A stretch of DNA of 64,000 bases from Atherinomorus stipes (taxonomy: Eukaryota; Chordata; Actinopteri; Atheriniformes; Atherinidae). The stretch is taken from positions 372,001 through 436,000 of the forward strand of contig JALJCO010012619.1 of NCBI GenBank assembly GCA_023101725.1, in the 5' to 3' direction. Shown here piece after piece: positions 13,100 through 26,710 of this stretch (position 1 is its first letter; the number at the start of each line of letters is the position of its first letter). The translations under genes and the position numbers were made by a program. The notes under the pieces were generated by a model. That model saw only the letters and a program-made list of their open reading frames with translations, ran no database searches and was not told where the DNA came from.

Positions 13100-16000
13100 A
13101 TTTATTACCTGGAATTTATTTACCAGAGTAAAAGAATTCCTGGTAATCTGTTTGCATTTTGGCTGCACTGCAAAGTTCTGGGAAATCCCTTGTAATCAGG
13201 CTGTAACAGTCATTGGTAGGCCCACAGCAGCCACACACACTTCGGCTGTTCTGGTCCTCAGCTTCTTGAATCTTGTTTCAGCCTCTTAAATTTTTCTAGA
13301 ATTTGTTTTTCTGCCCTACGTTTAGTTTTATTCTTCCATAAACTCTATTTTGTGCTGCCAACTTGGTCATGCTGAACATCATCCTCAGCAAGTACCCTTA
13401 CCAGAGCCCTGGACCTCCTCCTGTGTTCACTTATTTTCCTTTTTTTTTAATGATCAGAACTACTGAACATGGAATTAAGTTTGTGGAAGTTTGCAGATGG
13501 ACACACAGAAGTGCAAAACGCTCTTTAGCACACAGCCTTGGCTGTCAAGCATTCTGGGAAGTCTGAAAAGTCCTTCCCCTCTACTAGTTGTCCTCTTTAG
13601 GGAAAGTCTGGGGGTGAGAGAGAGGGTTTTTTTCACCAAGGTAATGACCGTTAGACCTAAATGTGTAATTTAAATTACCATGAAAAAGATAGAAAAAAAA
13701 TTGACATTCATGAGGATAATGATGTGGGGGTTTTTTTGTTTTTGTTTTTCCGTCTTTTTTTTTTATTTTATCTGGTTTGGTTTGATCAACAGTGACAGAC
13801 CTATTTTTTTTTTTTTTTTTTTGTAACTAGGAGCTGGTTTTATCTTTTATGTTGGTTCAGGATTAACCGTAAAATAAAAACAAGAGATTCCTTTCTTTAT
13901 TTCATATCTTACACTGTGAAGATATCACCTCAGGTTAAAATAGATAAATAAATAAATGAATACATGGAAAAATCTAAAATGATCTATGAAACATGTAGGT
14001 ATTTATAACCTCTATACAAACAGAAATGATGAGGTTGTAAGTTTCTATCACTTCTGTAAAGTCTAGTTTTCATCAATCTCAGCAGTTTTCTTACTGGCAG
14101 TTTGAGTCAGAGTAGCTTTGACGCACACACAGTCACAACACCACCATGCAGAGAATTTCACTTAATGGCCACACAGCTGTTGCTTGTATGTGACATCACA
14201 CCTGCAGGTGAGACACTGTAGTGACAAGTGAGAGTGATCTCTGCCTCAATCACACTCCGACAAAAGCTGAGATCTCAGAATGCACAACGTGGGACTGAGA
14301 AGTGGAAAGGTATGTCTGGCTGTGAAAGTGTGCACGCACCTGTCTACACTTTTGCCATTTCATATGCAACTGTATATTAGCCAGGGAGCCAAGATAAACT
14401 TTTTTGAGCTAGAAAAAAAAAAAGAATAACAGTCTCATTTTTACAGCCTGGAGATCTGAACATGTTTGCACCAGGATTTTCAGATAAAACCAGATATGTT
14501 TTTTAACTAAAATGCTGAAACACATGTTTTTGTAAGTAATTTCTGATTAGTCCATTCAACAATAATGCAAATGTATAAAACTGAAATTTCTTTTTCTCCT
14601 GACTGTTACCAAGAGCTTCATAAGAGGGAATGTTCAGTTGCTGGGTTTTTGCAATACATCATATACTATTACACTGGCACATTTTCCAAAGCAACTTATA
14701 AGTCAGACACATTCAGAAGCATCATTTCACTATATAAGCTAAGTAAGTTGCATTTCTGGTTAACAGCTTTCTAATCTGCTCCATCTTCCAAGCAGCTGCA
14801 ATTATATAAGGTTCCCTAGCCGCAGCTTTACACCGGGTCTGTGCACACTGCTTACTGGCTGTGCCAGCTTTGCGCTGATTTCCACAGCACGAGCATTTAC
14901 ATTGTGCAATGATGGCCTGAGAGCGCACACTGTGCTGCTAAATCTGTGAGATCATGGAATCACAGGAGGGAATGCAAGATTGCGTGTGATTCTCATCCAT
15001 ATGTTTAATTTTGTCCACATGTTTGTGTTTCATTGTTTCTTATATCTCTAGTACCTTGTGTCCATGGAAATGATGTCATGTTCAGATAATTTAGCAATTG
15101 CAAATCTGCACGGCAGCTTTTATTGAAGAAGTTACCAGATGTTTTACACTAAATCTCATGTCTGACATCCTGTCTGGTACAATCTGAACTGCTGAAATTT
15201 ACGTGGTCAGGCTCTGTGCTCCATCAAAAATAGAGCTGGCGCATATATTTAGTGCTACACCAAATTTGGTCAATTTGATTTCAACGGACCAAATTGAAAT
15301 CAAACCATTGACTAAAATGGCCACGATTATGAACGCATGGTGCAATACTGCACAACGCTGCGTTTACAGACCCAATACAAAACTGGGGTAAGGGGACATT
15401 TTTTGTTATAAATTGACACTATATAAATTACATTGAATTAAGTTGAAGATGAATCAAACAAAATTTATTTTACCATCACTTTTGTATGTAGAATCTTAGC
15501 AGTTACCTTGCAAAGCAAATTCATTTTCATTTTAGACAAATCAGTTTCCTGTTATTTCTTTTAAGTGGATGCTCCCCGGGCTTTGAAGCTTAGAGCTAAC
15601 TACCTCTTTGCATTACAACTGGAAGGCTAACAGGAGTTTTATACAAAAACCTGCCTACAATATGCTGCATTTTAAAATGCTCTAAAATACACTGATAAAG
15701 TGGGATTGTCCCTAATTTGCACACGGTAGTGGTAGATCATTTTTATAAGTGCAAAGAATGAGCACATGCTTTACTAATAAGGACAGGAAAGGAAGGTGCA
15801 CAGTCAAACAGGAACATGTGATTCCCCTCTGCTGCAACAAGGTGTACTTACAGTAGTGGCGTTAAAATGGCACTCACAAATTTGTCACATGTAAAGCAGC
15901 AGTAATTGTAAAGACTTATTTTATTCCAGTACAGTGCATCAAAACAGTGCATTACCAAAAACAGGGGTGAGCTGATGAGGTACACATCCTTTTTCTTCAC

Positions 16001-16800
16001 CCAGTCTGCCCATCTCAACCTACGAGTAAACCCTCACCTTGTCACCACTTCATACCACACTTGGCGCCGTGAAGCCTGGGGGTATTTTTTCTGAAATGTT
16101 TGGCCCCCAGCTGCAATCAAACCTTACGTAAACAGTCAGCCAAGATGCTATTGGTCCTGGCATTCACATGCTTGCCCTGTTTTAACCTGATGGTGTAACA
16201 AAGGCAAATGACGCTTAATATCAAAGTAGATGCTTGCACATTAATGGGAACACTCTTCTGGCAAAACGAAGTTTGAACTGTGAGGTTAAAAGATGTAAAT
16301 GCAACCATGTCAACACGGCCACAGAGCTGCAACAGTGCTCGCTTTGTCTGCAACTGCATTAACGTGAATGTTTGTGTGCTGACCACAGTAAAGTGCAAGT
16401 GGCACCCCATCCTTCACCCTGACCTCATCCCCCCCCCCACAAACACACACAGTTGCACACACCTCTCTGTAGGCTCAGACTGTCGCTATAATGAAGTTTA
16501 ATGACTGTAATGCTGTGCCAAAAAAGAATGGGGAGGGATGGGAAAAAGTACAACAACATTCCCTGTCTGAGAGTCTGGAATGGTTGCTGTATTCAGCGAA
16601 TAATGAGGTCTGCAACCTACAACAGCTGATGCAGCCAAATGCAACACAAGGTTTTCACAAATTGTAGCTGAAGATGAGACCAAGTGAAGAAATAACCACC
16701 AAAACAAGAATGACTGCAGTTCTGACTCAGTTTACACTGAATCACTGATTTTATTTTGCACCATTAATACTGTAATATGTACAGTCATTTACCTACTATG
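13100..16800. other. Non-coding stretch with poly-T runs
   Basis: No gene or complete element was recognised. T-runs lie around 13727-13770 and a long one at about 13803-13822. Open frames over 60 codons have no familiar motif. Confidence 0.45.
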
Positions 16801-17350
16801 TAGAGATGTCCAATAATATCGAGCTACTGATATTGTTGGCCAATATTGGTAAATATCTTTATCTGTCTTTTTTTTGGTCCAATATTTTTACTAAGGAAAT
16901 CTTGCAAGGTCTTGTTCCATTAGCTGTGGTCCAGCATGTAGAAAAGTCCCTGTTATTCTGGAAGAACATATATCCCTGCATTCCTTTTAGAATCATGTGA
17001 CTAAAGTGCAGCTGATGCTGCTACAGACTTTGACGCTGCTTGTAATGTCTGGTGTTGAGGTGTTGTTTAAGTTACCAGGTTGTCAGAAACATATGATTAG
17101 CCACATGCTGGCTAATACCTGCTAGTATCTGATATATGGCAGCCAGATGCCCAAAATGAACTCCCCTGGGGAGTTAAGGCTGTTATGGGAGCTTTGCTCT
17201 CGGAGCAGAATATAGTTCAAAATATGAGAAATATAACCTTACAGTTGTCTGCATAGATCAGTATCGGTTACTATCGGATATCGGAAATTAGGAGTTGGAC
17301 AATATCGGTATGTAGATATCTGCAAAAAAAGCCAATATTGAATGTCACTA
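16801..17350. mobile_element. Probable hAT-type MITE (diverged)
   Basis: The left end reads TAGAGATGTCCAATAATATC. The reverse complement of the right end reads TAGTGACATTCAATATTGG, so both share a TAG(N)GA(N)(N)T(N)CAATA pattern. The interior has repeated 'ATATCGG / CCGATA' and GCCAATATTGG motifs, as in the hAT-like 'TAGGGATGCAC...' elements at 55701. No clear 8-bp duplication flanks it. No transposase is encoded. Confidence 0.5.
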
Positions 17351-19487
17351 ATTTTAAATGTCTACTTTTCCACATCAACATTAAAGGGACAAGAGGCAAG
17401 ATTAATAAATGAGCCTTGCGAGTGCCGCGACCAGCGCTGTGGGTAACTGCAGCCACGAGCAAAGCCGGCACGGGAGTGTGCACAAACTGAAGCTTTAACA
17501 TTGTTTACTACGCTGATAAAGCTTTTTTCTTGGTAGCGCCATTTTTTAGTGTCTTTCAGTTGATCTGGATCGTTTGCTGACAACAGAAGAATCCAGAAGC
17601 ATCCCTTGCAGTGTTTGAATTCACCGCGACTGTCTCCTCTCTGTATTAAAACTGTCGGGGACGCGTATGCAGCATCTTTGCAGTCATAATGACTGTAGAA
17701 TAATGTGATGTCACAGCTTTTTGTGAAATGGTCACCTAACAATCATTGCACATATAACAGCCAAAATGTCTGCAGTTAGAGGTCAAAGAAGTTAGAAGAT
17801 GATGCCAAGACAAAGAGCCAAAAGTGAATCCCATGTCAACCACTAGTGTTTTAAGTAACTTTGAAATATAGCATTTGCATTCAGTTCAGTTTCCTTTTGC
17901 TGACTTTGTTTTTCATTTTTGTTTATCACATTGAAAACGTTTAGGTTAAGATAAGATAATACACATATTGTATTGCATCAAAATATCCTTTTCCTAAAAT
18001 ATTGTCTGGTGAGTTACCTCTTTTTCAAAATAAGCAATATTAAACATCCTAATTGAAAACCTTATATTTAAAAGTAATGCTAGTACAAAAGAAAAACAGG
18101 GAAATAACAGGTTCTTGCCTTATCAGCACTAATACCAATTTTTCTGTTACTACTTCATTTCATGCTTCACTGTAAGCCTGAACTGCTCATGGTGTGAAGC
18201 TTTATGTGGAAAGCAAAGGGCCAGTGTGATAAGATTGACTAAAACATTGGCATTATACCATATTTGTAGCATTAACTGTGGTGACTTAGTTGAATTTGAT
18301 CTATAGTAATGTTTATAAATGGTTTGTTACTTTGCATTTAATAATTTATAATGTTACCATCAATCTCTGCAATGGGCTCAGGAGACTCTCCTGATTTAAC
18401 ATCGCAAACTCAGCAGTTCTGAAAACAAAGTGCACCAACATGTTAGCAGGATAAAATACTGAAAGGTGAGCCACAGTGGGAAGCTTGCTGTGCACATGGA
18501 TCTGCACTGTAAACAGGAGAGAAAACAGTAGGGGAGAAGGCCTGTGCAGTTACATCAAGTCTTCATATCACAAAGATGCTAATTATATTAACAACAACTA
18601 AGAGCAAAATCACATGGCTTTTAATTTAAAACATTCAGTTGGGTGTCTTATCCATTTCTTCAACATAGCCATTTAATATATTAGCTAAAACTAAGATAAG
18701 TAGAACATGTGGCTCGTTTCGCAGTTAAAGAAATCTGGAAAGCAGGAGTTGGCTTCAGGCTGTACTTGAGGGACCGCGCAGGCTGAATCTATTCCTTACG
18801 TATCAGCTGGTGACAGGCAAGAGAGGTCACGATTTGTATTCCAGTCAATCGTGTCTTGAATTTATGCATAGGTATGTCAGCCATATAAATGTGTGTGAGT
18901 GTGTGCGCCTATGAATAAGTGAATCTCTCAAAATGATTGAGGTACGACAACAGGTAGCTGTGATTTTGATGGATGAATTAGTTCATTGAGAAACTGTCAT
19001 TTGATTTCCTTCAAACTGAATGACCTCAAAAATGAGAGAAGATAAGGCAAAGAGATAATTTCCACTTTACTGTTTAAAAAAAGAGCGTGCAAACATACTT
19101 GCATGTAAGAGAGAGGATATCTCCTTGACGAGATAAACATCATGCATTCAAAAGTTAACACATGCTCTCTGATTTGATTTGCATGTGTCAGTAGACCATA
19201 ACCGGAAGACAGAAGACAATGACGGAGTGGCCTCAGGTTGGTTGTTTTAAGTATTAATGATTATGATAATTAGTTTTTTTCTCAATCAGTCAATGTCATG
19301 TTATTTCAGTAGAGCTGTATGGTAATATTCATGACTTAAGAGGTAGAATATAGAGTGATGAGCTGTGAATTTGTAAAATATATGCATAATCTCAGTTTGG
19401 CTGATTTAGCTTAATAGATGATGGGAGGTGGAGACAGACAGTGATGGGTTAATGGTCAGATTTACAGCAAAGTGATAAAAGGTTATG
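17351..19487. other. Non-coding stretch, nothing recognised
   Basis: AT-rich sequence without a credible coding region, RNA gene or complete repeat. Confidence 0.45.
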
Positions 19488-20205
19488 GTCCTACCTAGGG
19501 CTGGACGATAATTCAATATTGATATATATCGATCGATAGAAGTTTTTTCAATAGAAAAAAAAAGAGGGATGATAAAAGTTTGATATAGAAACACAGTTTT
19601 CCGCTGTAGCCTATCGGGTAGCATGATACTACAATCACTCCTTCCACCAAACCAATCACAAACGCAGACCCAGGCAAAGGCTGAATTGGAATTCAGTGTT
19701 TGTGTGATCTTTATTATTAGGGCTGGGAAAAAATATCGATACACTGAAATATCATGATATTTTTATATGCAGATCTCACATTGATATTTAAAAACATGAT
19801 ACTGATATATTTAACCAATGAAATATCGCAAGATTTCTGTTCTCTTACAAAATCTTGCAAGATTTCACAAAAACCCGTGAGATTTCGGAACAGAACAACA
19901 AAATCTTGTGAGATTTCATTGGTAAAATAGATTGTTACCGTGTTTTTAAATATCAATATGATATCAGCATGCGAAAATTTCGCAATATTTCAGTGTATCA
20001 ATATTTTTTCTCAGCCCTATTTATTGCTGTATAAGTAGGTTATTCAGCAAAAGCTTAAATGGCCAGGGCTGCACCTAAAATGGCTTTTAATTTGATAATA
20101 GCTTTCTTTTGTTTTTTGATAAATATCTATATCGATCGATACTTTTTTAAAAAAATTTTTAATCGATAAACTTTTTTTCTATATTTATCCAGCCCTAGTC
20201 CTACC
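19488..20205. mobile_element. hAT-type MITE (19496-20197) with a perfect 8-bp target-site duplication
   Basis: The element starts TAGGGCTGGACGATAA and ends TTATCCAGCCCTA. Both ends are flanked by the identical octamer GTCCTACC (19488-19495 and 20198-20205), which is the 8-bp duplication expected of hAT insertions. The subterminal regions are rich in ATCGATCGAT and poly-T/A, so much of it can fold back. No transposase is present, so it depended on a related autonomous element. A second MITE is inserted inside it at 19718. Confidence 0.85.
19718..20019. mobile_element. Nested MITE, near-palindromic, inside the hAT MITE
   Basis: The left end TAGGGCTGGGAAAAAATAT and the reverse complement of the right end, TAGGGCTGAGAAAAAATAT, are nearly identical. 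Inverted homology continues inward through GATACACTGAAATAT and TTGATATTTAAAAACA. Flanks TTTATTAT and TTTATTGC share six of eight bases, so an 8-bp duplication is likely but decayed. A sister copy lies at 55852-56073, also nested inside another hAT-like MITE. The small open frame on the minus strand is palindrome sequence and not a gene. Confidence 0.8.
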
Positions 20206-21835
20206 CCTCCATACCCCTCACCATTTCTCCTGTCCTGGTATGAGGTCAGCTGTGTTTGACTCTTTTAAAGAGGAGAGTTTAACAGCGAGTCCCACTGGAA
20301 GCTCTGGTGTGTTACTGTCTATTCTTTAAAGACTCTGTTCCTTCCTAGTTAAAGCCGGCATGTTTTTACTTTCACTTTTGTATGCTTTCGTCTTACTAAA
20401 TGTTTATCGTGGATTTTAATACCATACAAGCTTGCAACTTTTAAAAAAAGTTGAATGGATTGGCTCTACTGTATATTGCAGCATACAAATGTTTGAAAGG
20501 TAAATGTGTTTGCAACAGAAACGGATGCAAATGTAACATTTGCATGAAATAGAATCGTGTTGTGTGGCAAAATTTCACTGCTCTTTTGTCTCTGGTTTAA
20601 AATGAATTGGTCATAAATCTTTGATTTTCCCAGGTGACACTTCTACTGTATGTAAAATGCTGACACTCATGAGTGTCACACACAACCTCACTACAAAAAG
20701 GAAGGGAATATTCCTCTGAATGAAATAAAAAACATCATTCATCATTTCAACTAATGCTACTGTCTTCCTTCATACCATCTTGCTTCTCTATCAATCTCTG
20801 TTTACATCTGTCACTTTTCCAAAGGAAAAAAAACACATGTATGCCCTCAGGCTACAGCGTCTGGCCACTGTTGTTAACCTGCTACTTACACTCCTTCATC
20901 TTCACACACAGTCACCACTTTTAAATGACGTTTGGCTGCCTGCCCGAGTCGTTATTTACAGCCACATTTCAACATCTGCTGAACTTGTATAACAACAAGG
21001 TGCATAATGTGATTTAAATCAATGTAATTACAAATTTAATTGTTTGGCTTCAACTTTATTAAAGGAAAAGGATTTGTTCAAAATGATAGATTTGTATTGA
21101 GCTTATTTGGCTTAATTTATTTGGGTGCAATTTTCGTAGATCATAAAATAAGATAAAGTAGCATTTTTAAAAAATTCCATATTACAATAGAGATTCATGC
21201 TATTTGTAGTAAGTATTTAAGTAACAATTGATACTAACAGAAGGGGAAAAACAGTAAAGTTATTTGGTTTGTGTGTATATACTTACCCGTGTGATAATGC
21301 TTACCTGTGTAATACTTACCTGGTGCTTCTGATTGGTGTAATTCTACTTACCAAAGACCTGTTGATATGTGGTGTATACTTACCTGTTCAGTTTGATGAT
21401 TAAGTGTAGGTTGACAGGGGTAGCAGTCTACCAGACTTGTAATTAGTCCTTGATCTTTTCCACCTGGGCAGTGTTAATGGACTGATTAAAGGTGCACTAT
21501 TGGCTGAGTAAAGGGGAGTGGGCCGTTCTGGGTAGAGGCTGAAGGACTCTTTAGAGTGGATTAGATGTGACTCTGATGGAAAAAAGAGGAATCTGAAAGG
21601 ATGTGGATGGGACAGATGATGGTGGAATCTGATGCCAAAGCTGTAAAAGAAGATTCCCATCTTCTTGTATTATATTGTAAATAAGTCAGCGCTGACACTA
21701 ACAGAAGGGTATAGGAAATGGAGCACAATAAACTCCCAGCACATGCAGCCTGTGACCACGCTTGATTTTTCTACCCAGCATCGTAATTGTGGCAGTGGAG
21801 ATTGTCCCAGGTGGGGCCCAGAACCCAGCCCCATC

Positions 21836-21837
<2 letters not shown>

Positions 21838-21867
<30 letters not shown>
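21838..21867. repeat. (AT)n microsatellite
   Basis: An uninterrupted AT dinucleotide run of about 30 bases. Confidence 0.9.
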
Positions 21868-21870
<3 letters not shown>

Positions 21871-22437
21871 GACATTGAGTTATGGTTCAACACAAATATT
21901 AAAAACAAACAAAAAATCAAACAAGGATGATGAGGCTCCTGAACTAAAATCTTGTTGAGCAAAACTTTGAGGCAATAACTGCATTTAGGTGTTTTCTATA
22001 ATGTTCATCAGACTTCTCCACCTGTTGACAGGAATTTTGGCCGACTGGTTTTGGTGAGATAGCTTTTGTTTTTGTTTTTTTGTTTTTTCCAATTGTTTTC
22101 TTTTTTTAAGGCACAAATCACAATCAGTATTTTATTTTACTAAATTATAATTTAGTATTTAGTCACCATCGGAAGTTTCTTTTTTATGTAACTTACTAAA
22201 ATCTAACCCTCACCCTGTCCCTTCTTCTAACCCTAACCACCCGACAACACTATACGCATCTGTTTGCAAGCTGCAGATAGATACTCTTGGTGGTATTTAA
22301 CAAACTTTCACATGAGACTTCCTGTATGGATTGGATGTATGGCGGCACCCTTGTCGGTCATTGTAACTGCAGTTACGTACTCTTGGAATAACTTGTGAAT
22401 TTAGAGTTTTCTTTAATGAGAGGAGATGCAAACTTTC

Positions 22438-22464
22438 AAGCACAACTCTATTTGAGTTGTGCTT
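22438..22464. repeat. Short perfect hairpin
   Basis: An 11-base stem AAGCACAACTC / GAGTTGTGCTT encloses a 5-base TATTT loop. It is not followed by a T-run of terminator type and no gene ends here. It may be chance. Confidence 0.5.
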
Positions 22465-23604
22465 TTCTTTAAGTCAAACCAAATAATCCCACCTTCACAG
22501 GAAGTAGTCAAAGCTAATTCTATGTGTTGACTTATAAATTGTGCAGTTTGCATAAATGACTGGGTGTTTAAGCCATGTCTATAAAGGTTTAGATTGATTG
22601 GATGCTTTTTTTTTTTTTCTTTTTTTCCAGACAGTCTTTGGTTTTCGGTTCATGTCAGCAGAATATGTAAACCAATTTAGAGACTTCAAACTTGACTGAG
22701 TGGGGCAATCAATCACATTTTAAAAACCAACAATGCCCTATCGTGTTATAGAACCCCTCCAAGCTCTCTTTGGCGATGCACTGAAAATTTAAATTTGGTC
22801 ATCTGCTGTTGAACAACAATCTTCTATTATTTATTTTTTTTAAAGTATGAAATATGTCTTATCCTCATTAAGATCTATATAGAGTTTGCCTCTTGTTTTT
22901 CCTCAAGGTGCGTAAATTGAACAAAAATTTAATTTCATAGCTGAATTGATGTGGAAATTGGTTTATTTAGTAAATAGGCTGCACATGCAAAGCAAAGGCA
23001 CAGTAGTTTATACCTACTTCTCTGCCTTTTATTGCTGATCCTGTGATAGCAGCAAATGCTCATACAGAAACTCAAACGGCATCCCAGAATGTAATTTCAG
23101 CGTTGTTTGGTTTGTTTCAACATCATGGTTTTGTTTTGAGAGCTACTGAGATCAAACAGACGTCAGAAAAGTGAGAGAAATGGGAGATAAAAAATAATAA
23201 GTCAAGATTAGTAAAACTTCTATCTATCCATCTCCCCTCCTCCCTCTCCCCTCAGTTGCTTTTGACACCAAGAAAGATCTTGATATCAAAGAATAGGATA
23301 ATGTGGTGTAGACCTACTGTGAAACTTAGGTGGTTGCTATGGAGAAGTGATGAGCTCCTCCCTCATAGACTATGTCATGCAAAGAAGTCATGCTCATTTC
23401 ACATCTGTTTATCAGAGTATCCTCTTGTTTATGTGGGTAATAGATCGAGCCCCAGCTGGTGGATGGTTTCTGTCAGTGTGCTGAATATTCTTGAGCTTTG
23501 GTTTTAGTGCAAAAACCAGACAGTGCATTTTTTTTAAATGTTTTTTCAAACCTAATTAAAGCATGTCTGAATACCAAAGTAAAAACAACGTAAAAACTTG
23601 ATTT

Positions 23605-23606
23605 TC

Positions 23607-23650
<44 letters not shown>

Positions 23651-23676
23651 GCTTTCTTGCTTGCTTGCTTTCTTGT
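23605..23676. repeat. (CTTT)n / (CTTG)n microsatellite
   Basis: About ten CTTT units are followed by mixed CTTT and CTTG units. The Lys/Glu/Arg-rich open frame on the opposite strand is a translation of this repeat. Confidence 0.9.
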
Positions 23677-26227
23677 GTTTTCAATGAGTCTGCATCATCC
23701 TCCATCCTTCCACAGACTAGTGTTTTCTGTTTCTCTTGTTTTGGGTCAATGCAACCACAACCAGAGAGAATCACAGAGAACATCAGGACACAAGGAAGCT
23801 CATGTAATATTTCCATTGTTTCTGTTGTGGAAGCATTTAACACAGTTCATGTTGCCAGCACATAATGGTTGTGCTTTCTGCATCAAGTTGCCATTTAACC
23901 TCCCAAAGCCAAAATTTTATTCACTCTCATTCCATGTACTCTGCTGTATATAAGCAAGTTTCTGCCCTGATCATCTACAGTAAAGTTCTGCATTATTATG
24001 ATAAAATAAGCGATACATACTGTACTTGTTAAATGAGAAATTTATTCCAACATAAAATAAGATAAATGTTGACATTAGAGTGATGGAAGAAAAGCTGAGT
24101 GGATCAAAGTGTGACAGGCTGAAACATGTTACTTCACACCTCTGCATTAAGAACTCTCACACTGGCACAGCTGTGTCTGATAGATGACCTTAGGGAAGAA
24201 ATGATTAAGACTGAAGTGTGTGCATGCAAATGTCCCTGCAAATTCTCACAGGGTTGCCAAGGTGGATGAAGATAATAGAAAAGATTTTTATATGTTATCA
24301 CTTTTGTAAAAGTTGTTCACTTTGGTAATGTTCTTAATGCTGTTTAAAGAATTAATTTTATGGCATTAAATTACAGCAAATTAACTAAAAATAAAAGACT
24401 AAACAGTGAATGATGTGTGTGTCTTTGCATATGCGAGTGTGCATACACTCCAAGTGTTATTGATGCAAGCTGACGCCCTCCCAGTGCACAAATGCTTACA
24501 AAATGTCAGAGTTGAGCAAGGTCACAATTACCATTACAGCTTTTTACCTAAAATCAAGAATAGATTATCACACATAATCCAACAGAGGTGATGATGAAGT
24601 TGAGTGACTGTTTGAATGGCTGTGGGTGTTTTGGGTGTGTTTGCATGTGCATAAGTCTTTCTGATGCATAAAATACCTGCTCTTGTCAGACTTTAAGGGT
24701 GTGTATGTATGTTTGTGGCTGCTGTGAAAATCAATGGTTAAAAGACAGCGTGAATGAGAGACTGATGACAACAGAGAGATGTGGGAGAGAAGGAGACTGA
24801 TTAAAAATAAAACGGATACAGAGTCACAGGAAAAGGATGCCAACAAAATTAAAGATAAGTGAGATAATAAAGCATGATGCTGATAAAGACTCGGGGAATG
24901 AGGGAGAGACGGAGAGGGAGGTGACTGTCAAGTGTGTAGTAATCCTCTGATTAGTCAATCAGATTATGTGCACTAGATTCCAGTAATTAACTGCTGAACA
25001 TTAATCAGATGAGCCTAACCAGATTAGAGTTGTAAACAGATTAAGGGGGAATTACAAGCCAATGCTATGGTATGATGTGATTTCACACTGTATTCTAATA
25101 AAGCACAATGCCTAGTTTTGAGGCTGTTATAGAAAAAAAGCCTGTGTGTGTGCACATAAATGTGTGGACTTGCAGCATGCGTGACATTATTCTGTTATTT
25201 TCATTGTCTGATCGTTGACCATAGGCATGAATCTACTTGAAATAGGTGAAAATGAAATTCCCCAGGTGCTCATGTTTTATATTTTGCAGAATCATGTTAG
25301 TAGTTGACCCTTCCAACAAACAGTAAGAGATGGAAAAAGAACCTCCTTTAGCTGGCTGCAAGTTCGTCAACAGAACCACTTTGATAGGTGTACTGTAGTT
25401 GGGAAATATTTTGTTGGAGATTTACTTAAATGCCTGGCTACATGTTGATTCTCCATCACACTAGCTGAGAGTTACTGTTTGAATACTTACTGTATGTACA
25501 CTTGCATGTATAACACTACATAAATAATTTACAATGTACTTCGTTTTTGTTGCACAATTTTGAACAGGATGGGGTTTCCTCAAACTAAACATGGTACAGA
25601 TGGGTTTGTGCACATTTGTCAGGATACATTAGACGTCATTCTGCACCGTTTATTGGTAATCAATATGCTCCCGATGAGGCAGCCAAAAGGAAGGTGAAGG
25701 AAACTCACTGGACTTTGAAATGACAAACCTGAGTTTAAAGTCACTTTGAGACAGCTGTTTTTAGGTCCTTGTTTATCTTTACTTCACATTTGGTTTTTAC
25801 CATGTTAGGGTATCATAATTACAGCGTCTTAGTTAGGTTTAGGAAACACAAAGTTTAGTGACCAAAATCACATATGTAGGTTTTGGAAAAGAGAGCCATC
25901 CAATAAAAAAAAAAAGTTCTGCCAACGTGCTGTTTCTCTAAACTTACGTAACATATGAACAGATTAGGACATCTTCAGTAAAGATGGCAGTGTAAGAAAT
26001 GCATGCCTGTTGTAATCTTAAGTGAGGTAGCTAGTGACCTAACATTAGGCGCTTTTGGACTGTAGGAACCTTTTTGAGTTCTCTAACCAATTTGGGAACC
26101 GGGACATTTTTTTGTGCGTCCGGACATATAGGAACTAGGGACCTCGGACCACAGTTCCTATAAACTTTTTAGCTCCTACTTCGAGGCAGGGTCTTTTGGG
26201 GCTTCCATAGGAACTGAAGACCAAAAA

Positions 26228-26710
26228 AATTGTAGTTAGTTCTTCATCCACTAGGGGCTGGCTCCAAAACGGAGCAAATCCCCATAGACTCCCATGTTAA
26301 AAAGGCCAACTTCACAGCAGAAATAAATATATTTACAGCCTGGTTCAAAAAATCATTTTAGGTTTAACAGGTCAAGTTTACCTTCATGTCAACTGCGATA
26401 GGGGGTGATTTTTTTTTTCTTAATTTTTTTTTTTTTTTTTTACTTATCTCTTTTCAGGGGAAACCAACTTCGGCCCTTGAGGACTACCATTCAGCAGGTT
26501 TTATCTTTTCCCTGCTGCAACACACCTGATTCAAATCAGTGGCTCGTTAACTGACTGGGGCAGAAGTTAGCAACAAGCGATTGGAGAAACTTTTCATCTA
26601 AATCTGGTGTGTTGCAGCTGGGAAATGATCGAATCTACAGGATGGTAGCCCTCAAGGACCAGAGCTGGTGAGCCCTAGTTTAGATGTTATTAAATCTTGA
26701 AATTACACAT
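26228..26710 (+). mobile_element. Second copy of the 10131 repeat, split by an insertion
   Basis: From CACTAGGGGCTGGCTCCAAAA through CACAGCAGAAATAAA, TTTACAGCCTGGTTCAAAA and ACCTTCATGTCAACTG it matches 10145-10310 in order. The sequence TTTAGATGTTAT, which follows within about 35 bases in the first copy (10341), is displaced here to about 26680 by the inserted repeat at 26455-26678 and an expanded T-run. The comparison therefore gives both the family and the insertion order. Confidence 0.7.
26455..26678. mobile_element. hAT-like MITE of the 'CTCAAGGAC' family, nested copy
   Basis: The left end CAGGGGAAACCAACTTCGG and the reverse complement of the right end, CTAGGGCTCACCAGCTCTGG, are similar. 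Just inside both ends are the inverted motifs CCTTGAGGACTACCAT and GTAGCCCTCAAGGAC, then CTGCAACACACCTGATTCAA and TGGTGTGTTGCAG. Three more copies of the same family occur in the window (36076, 48673 and 61792). It is non-coding. Confidence 0.7.

Larger units (their letters stand above)
20206..26227. other. Non-coding stretch with two microsatellites and one hairpin
   Basis: Nothing coding was recognised. The microsatellites and the hairpin are listed separately. The 26045-26225 part, with repeated 'GGAAC(T)' and TAGGAACC motifs, may be old repeat, but no ends were found. Confidence 0.45.

Noticed and set aside
22203..22245. Telomere-like CTAACCCTAACC motif
   Set aside because: Only about two imperfect units, with no array; such short matches are common in fish DNA.
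23605..23843. Lys/Glu-rich minus-strand open frame
   Set aside because: Its core is the CTTT microsatellite read in reverse.
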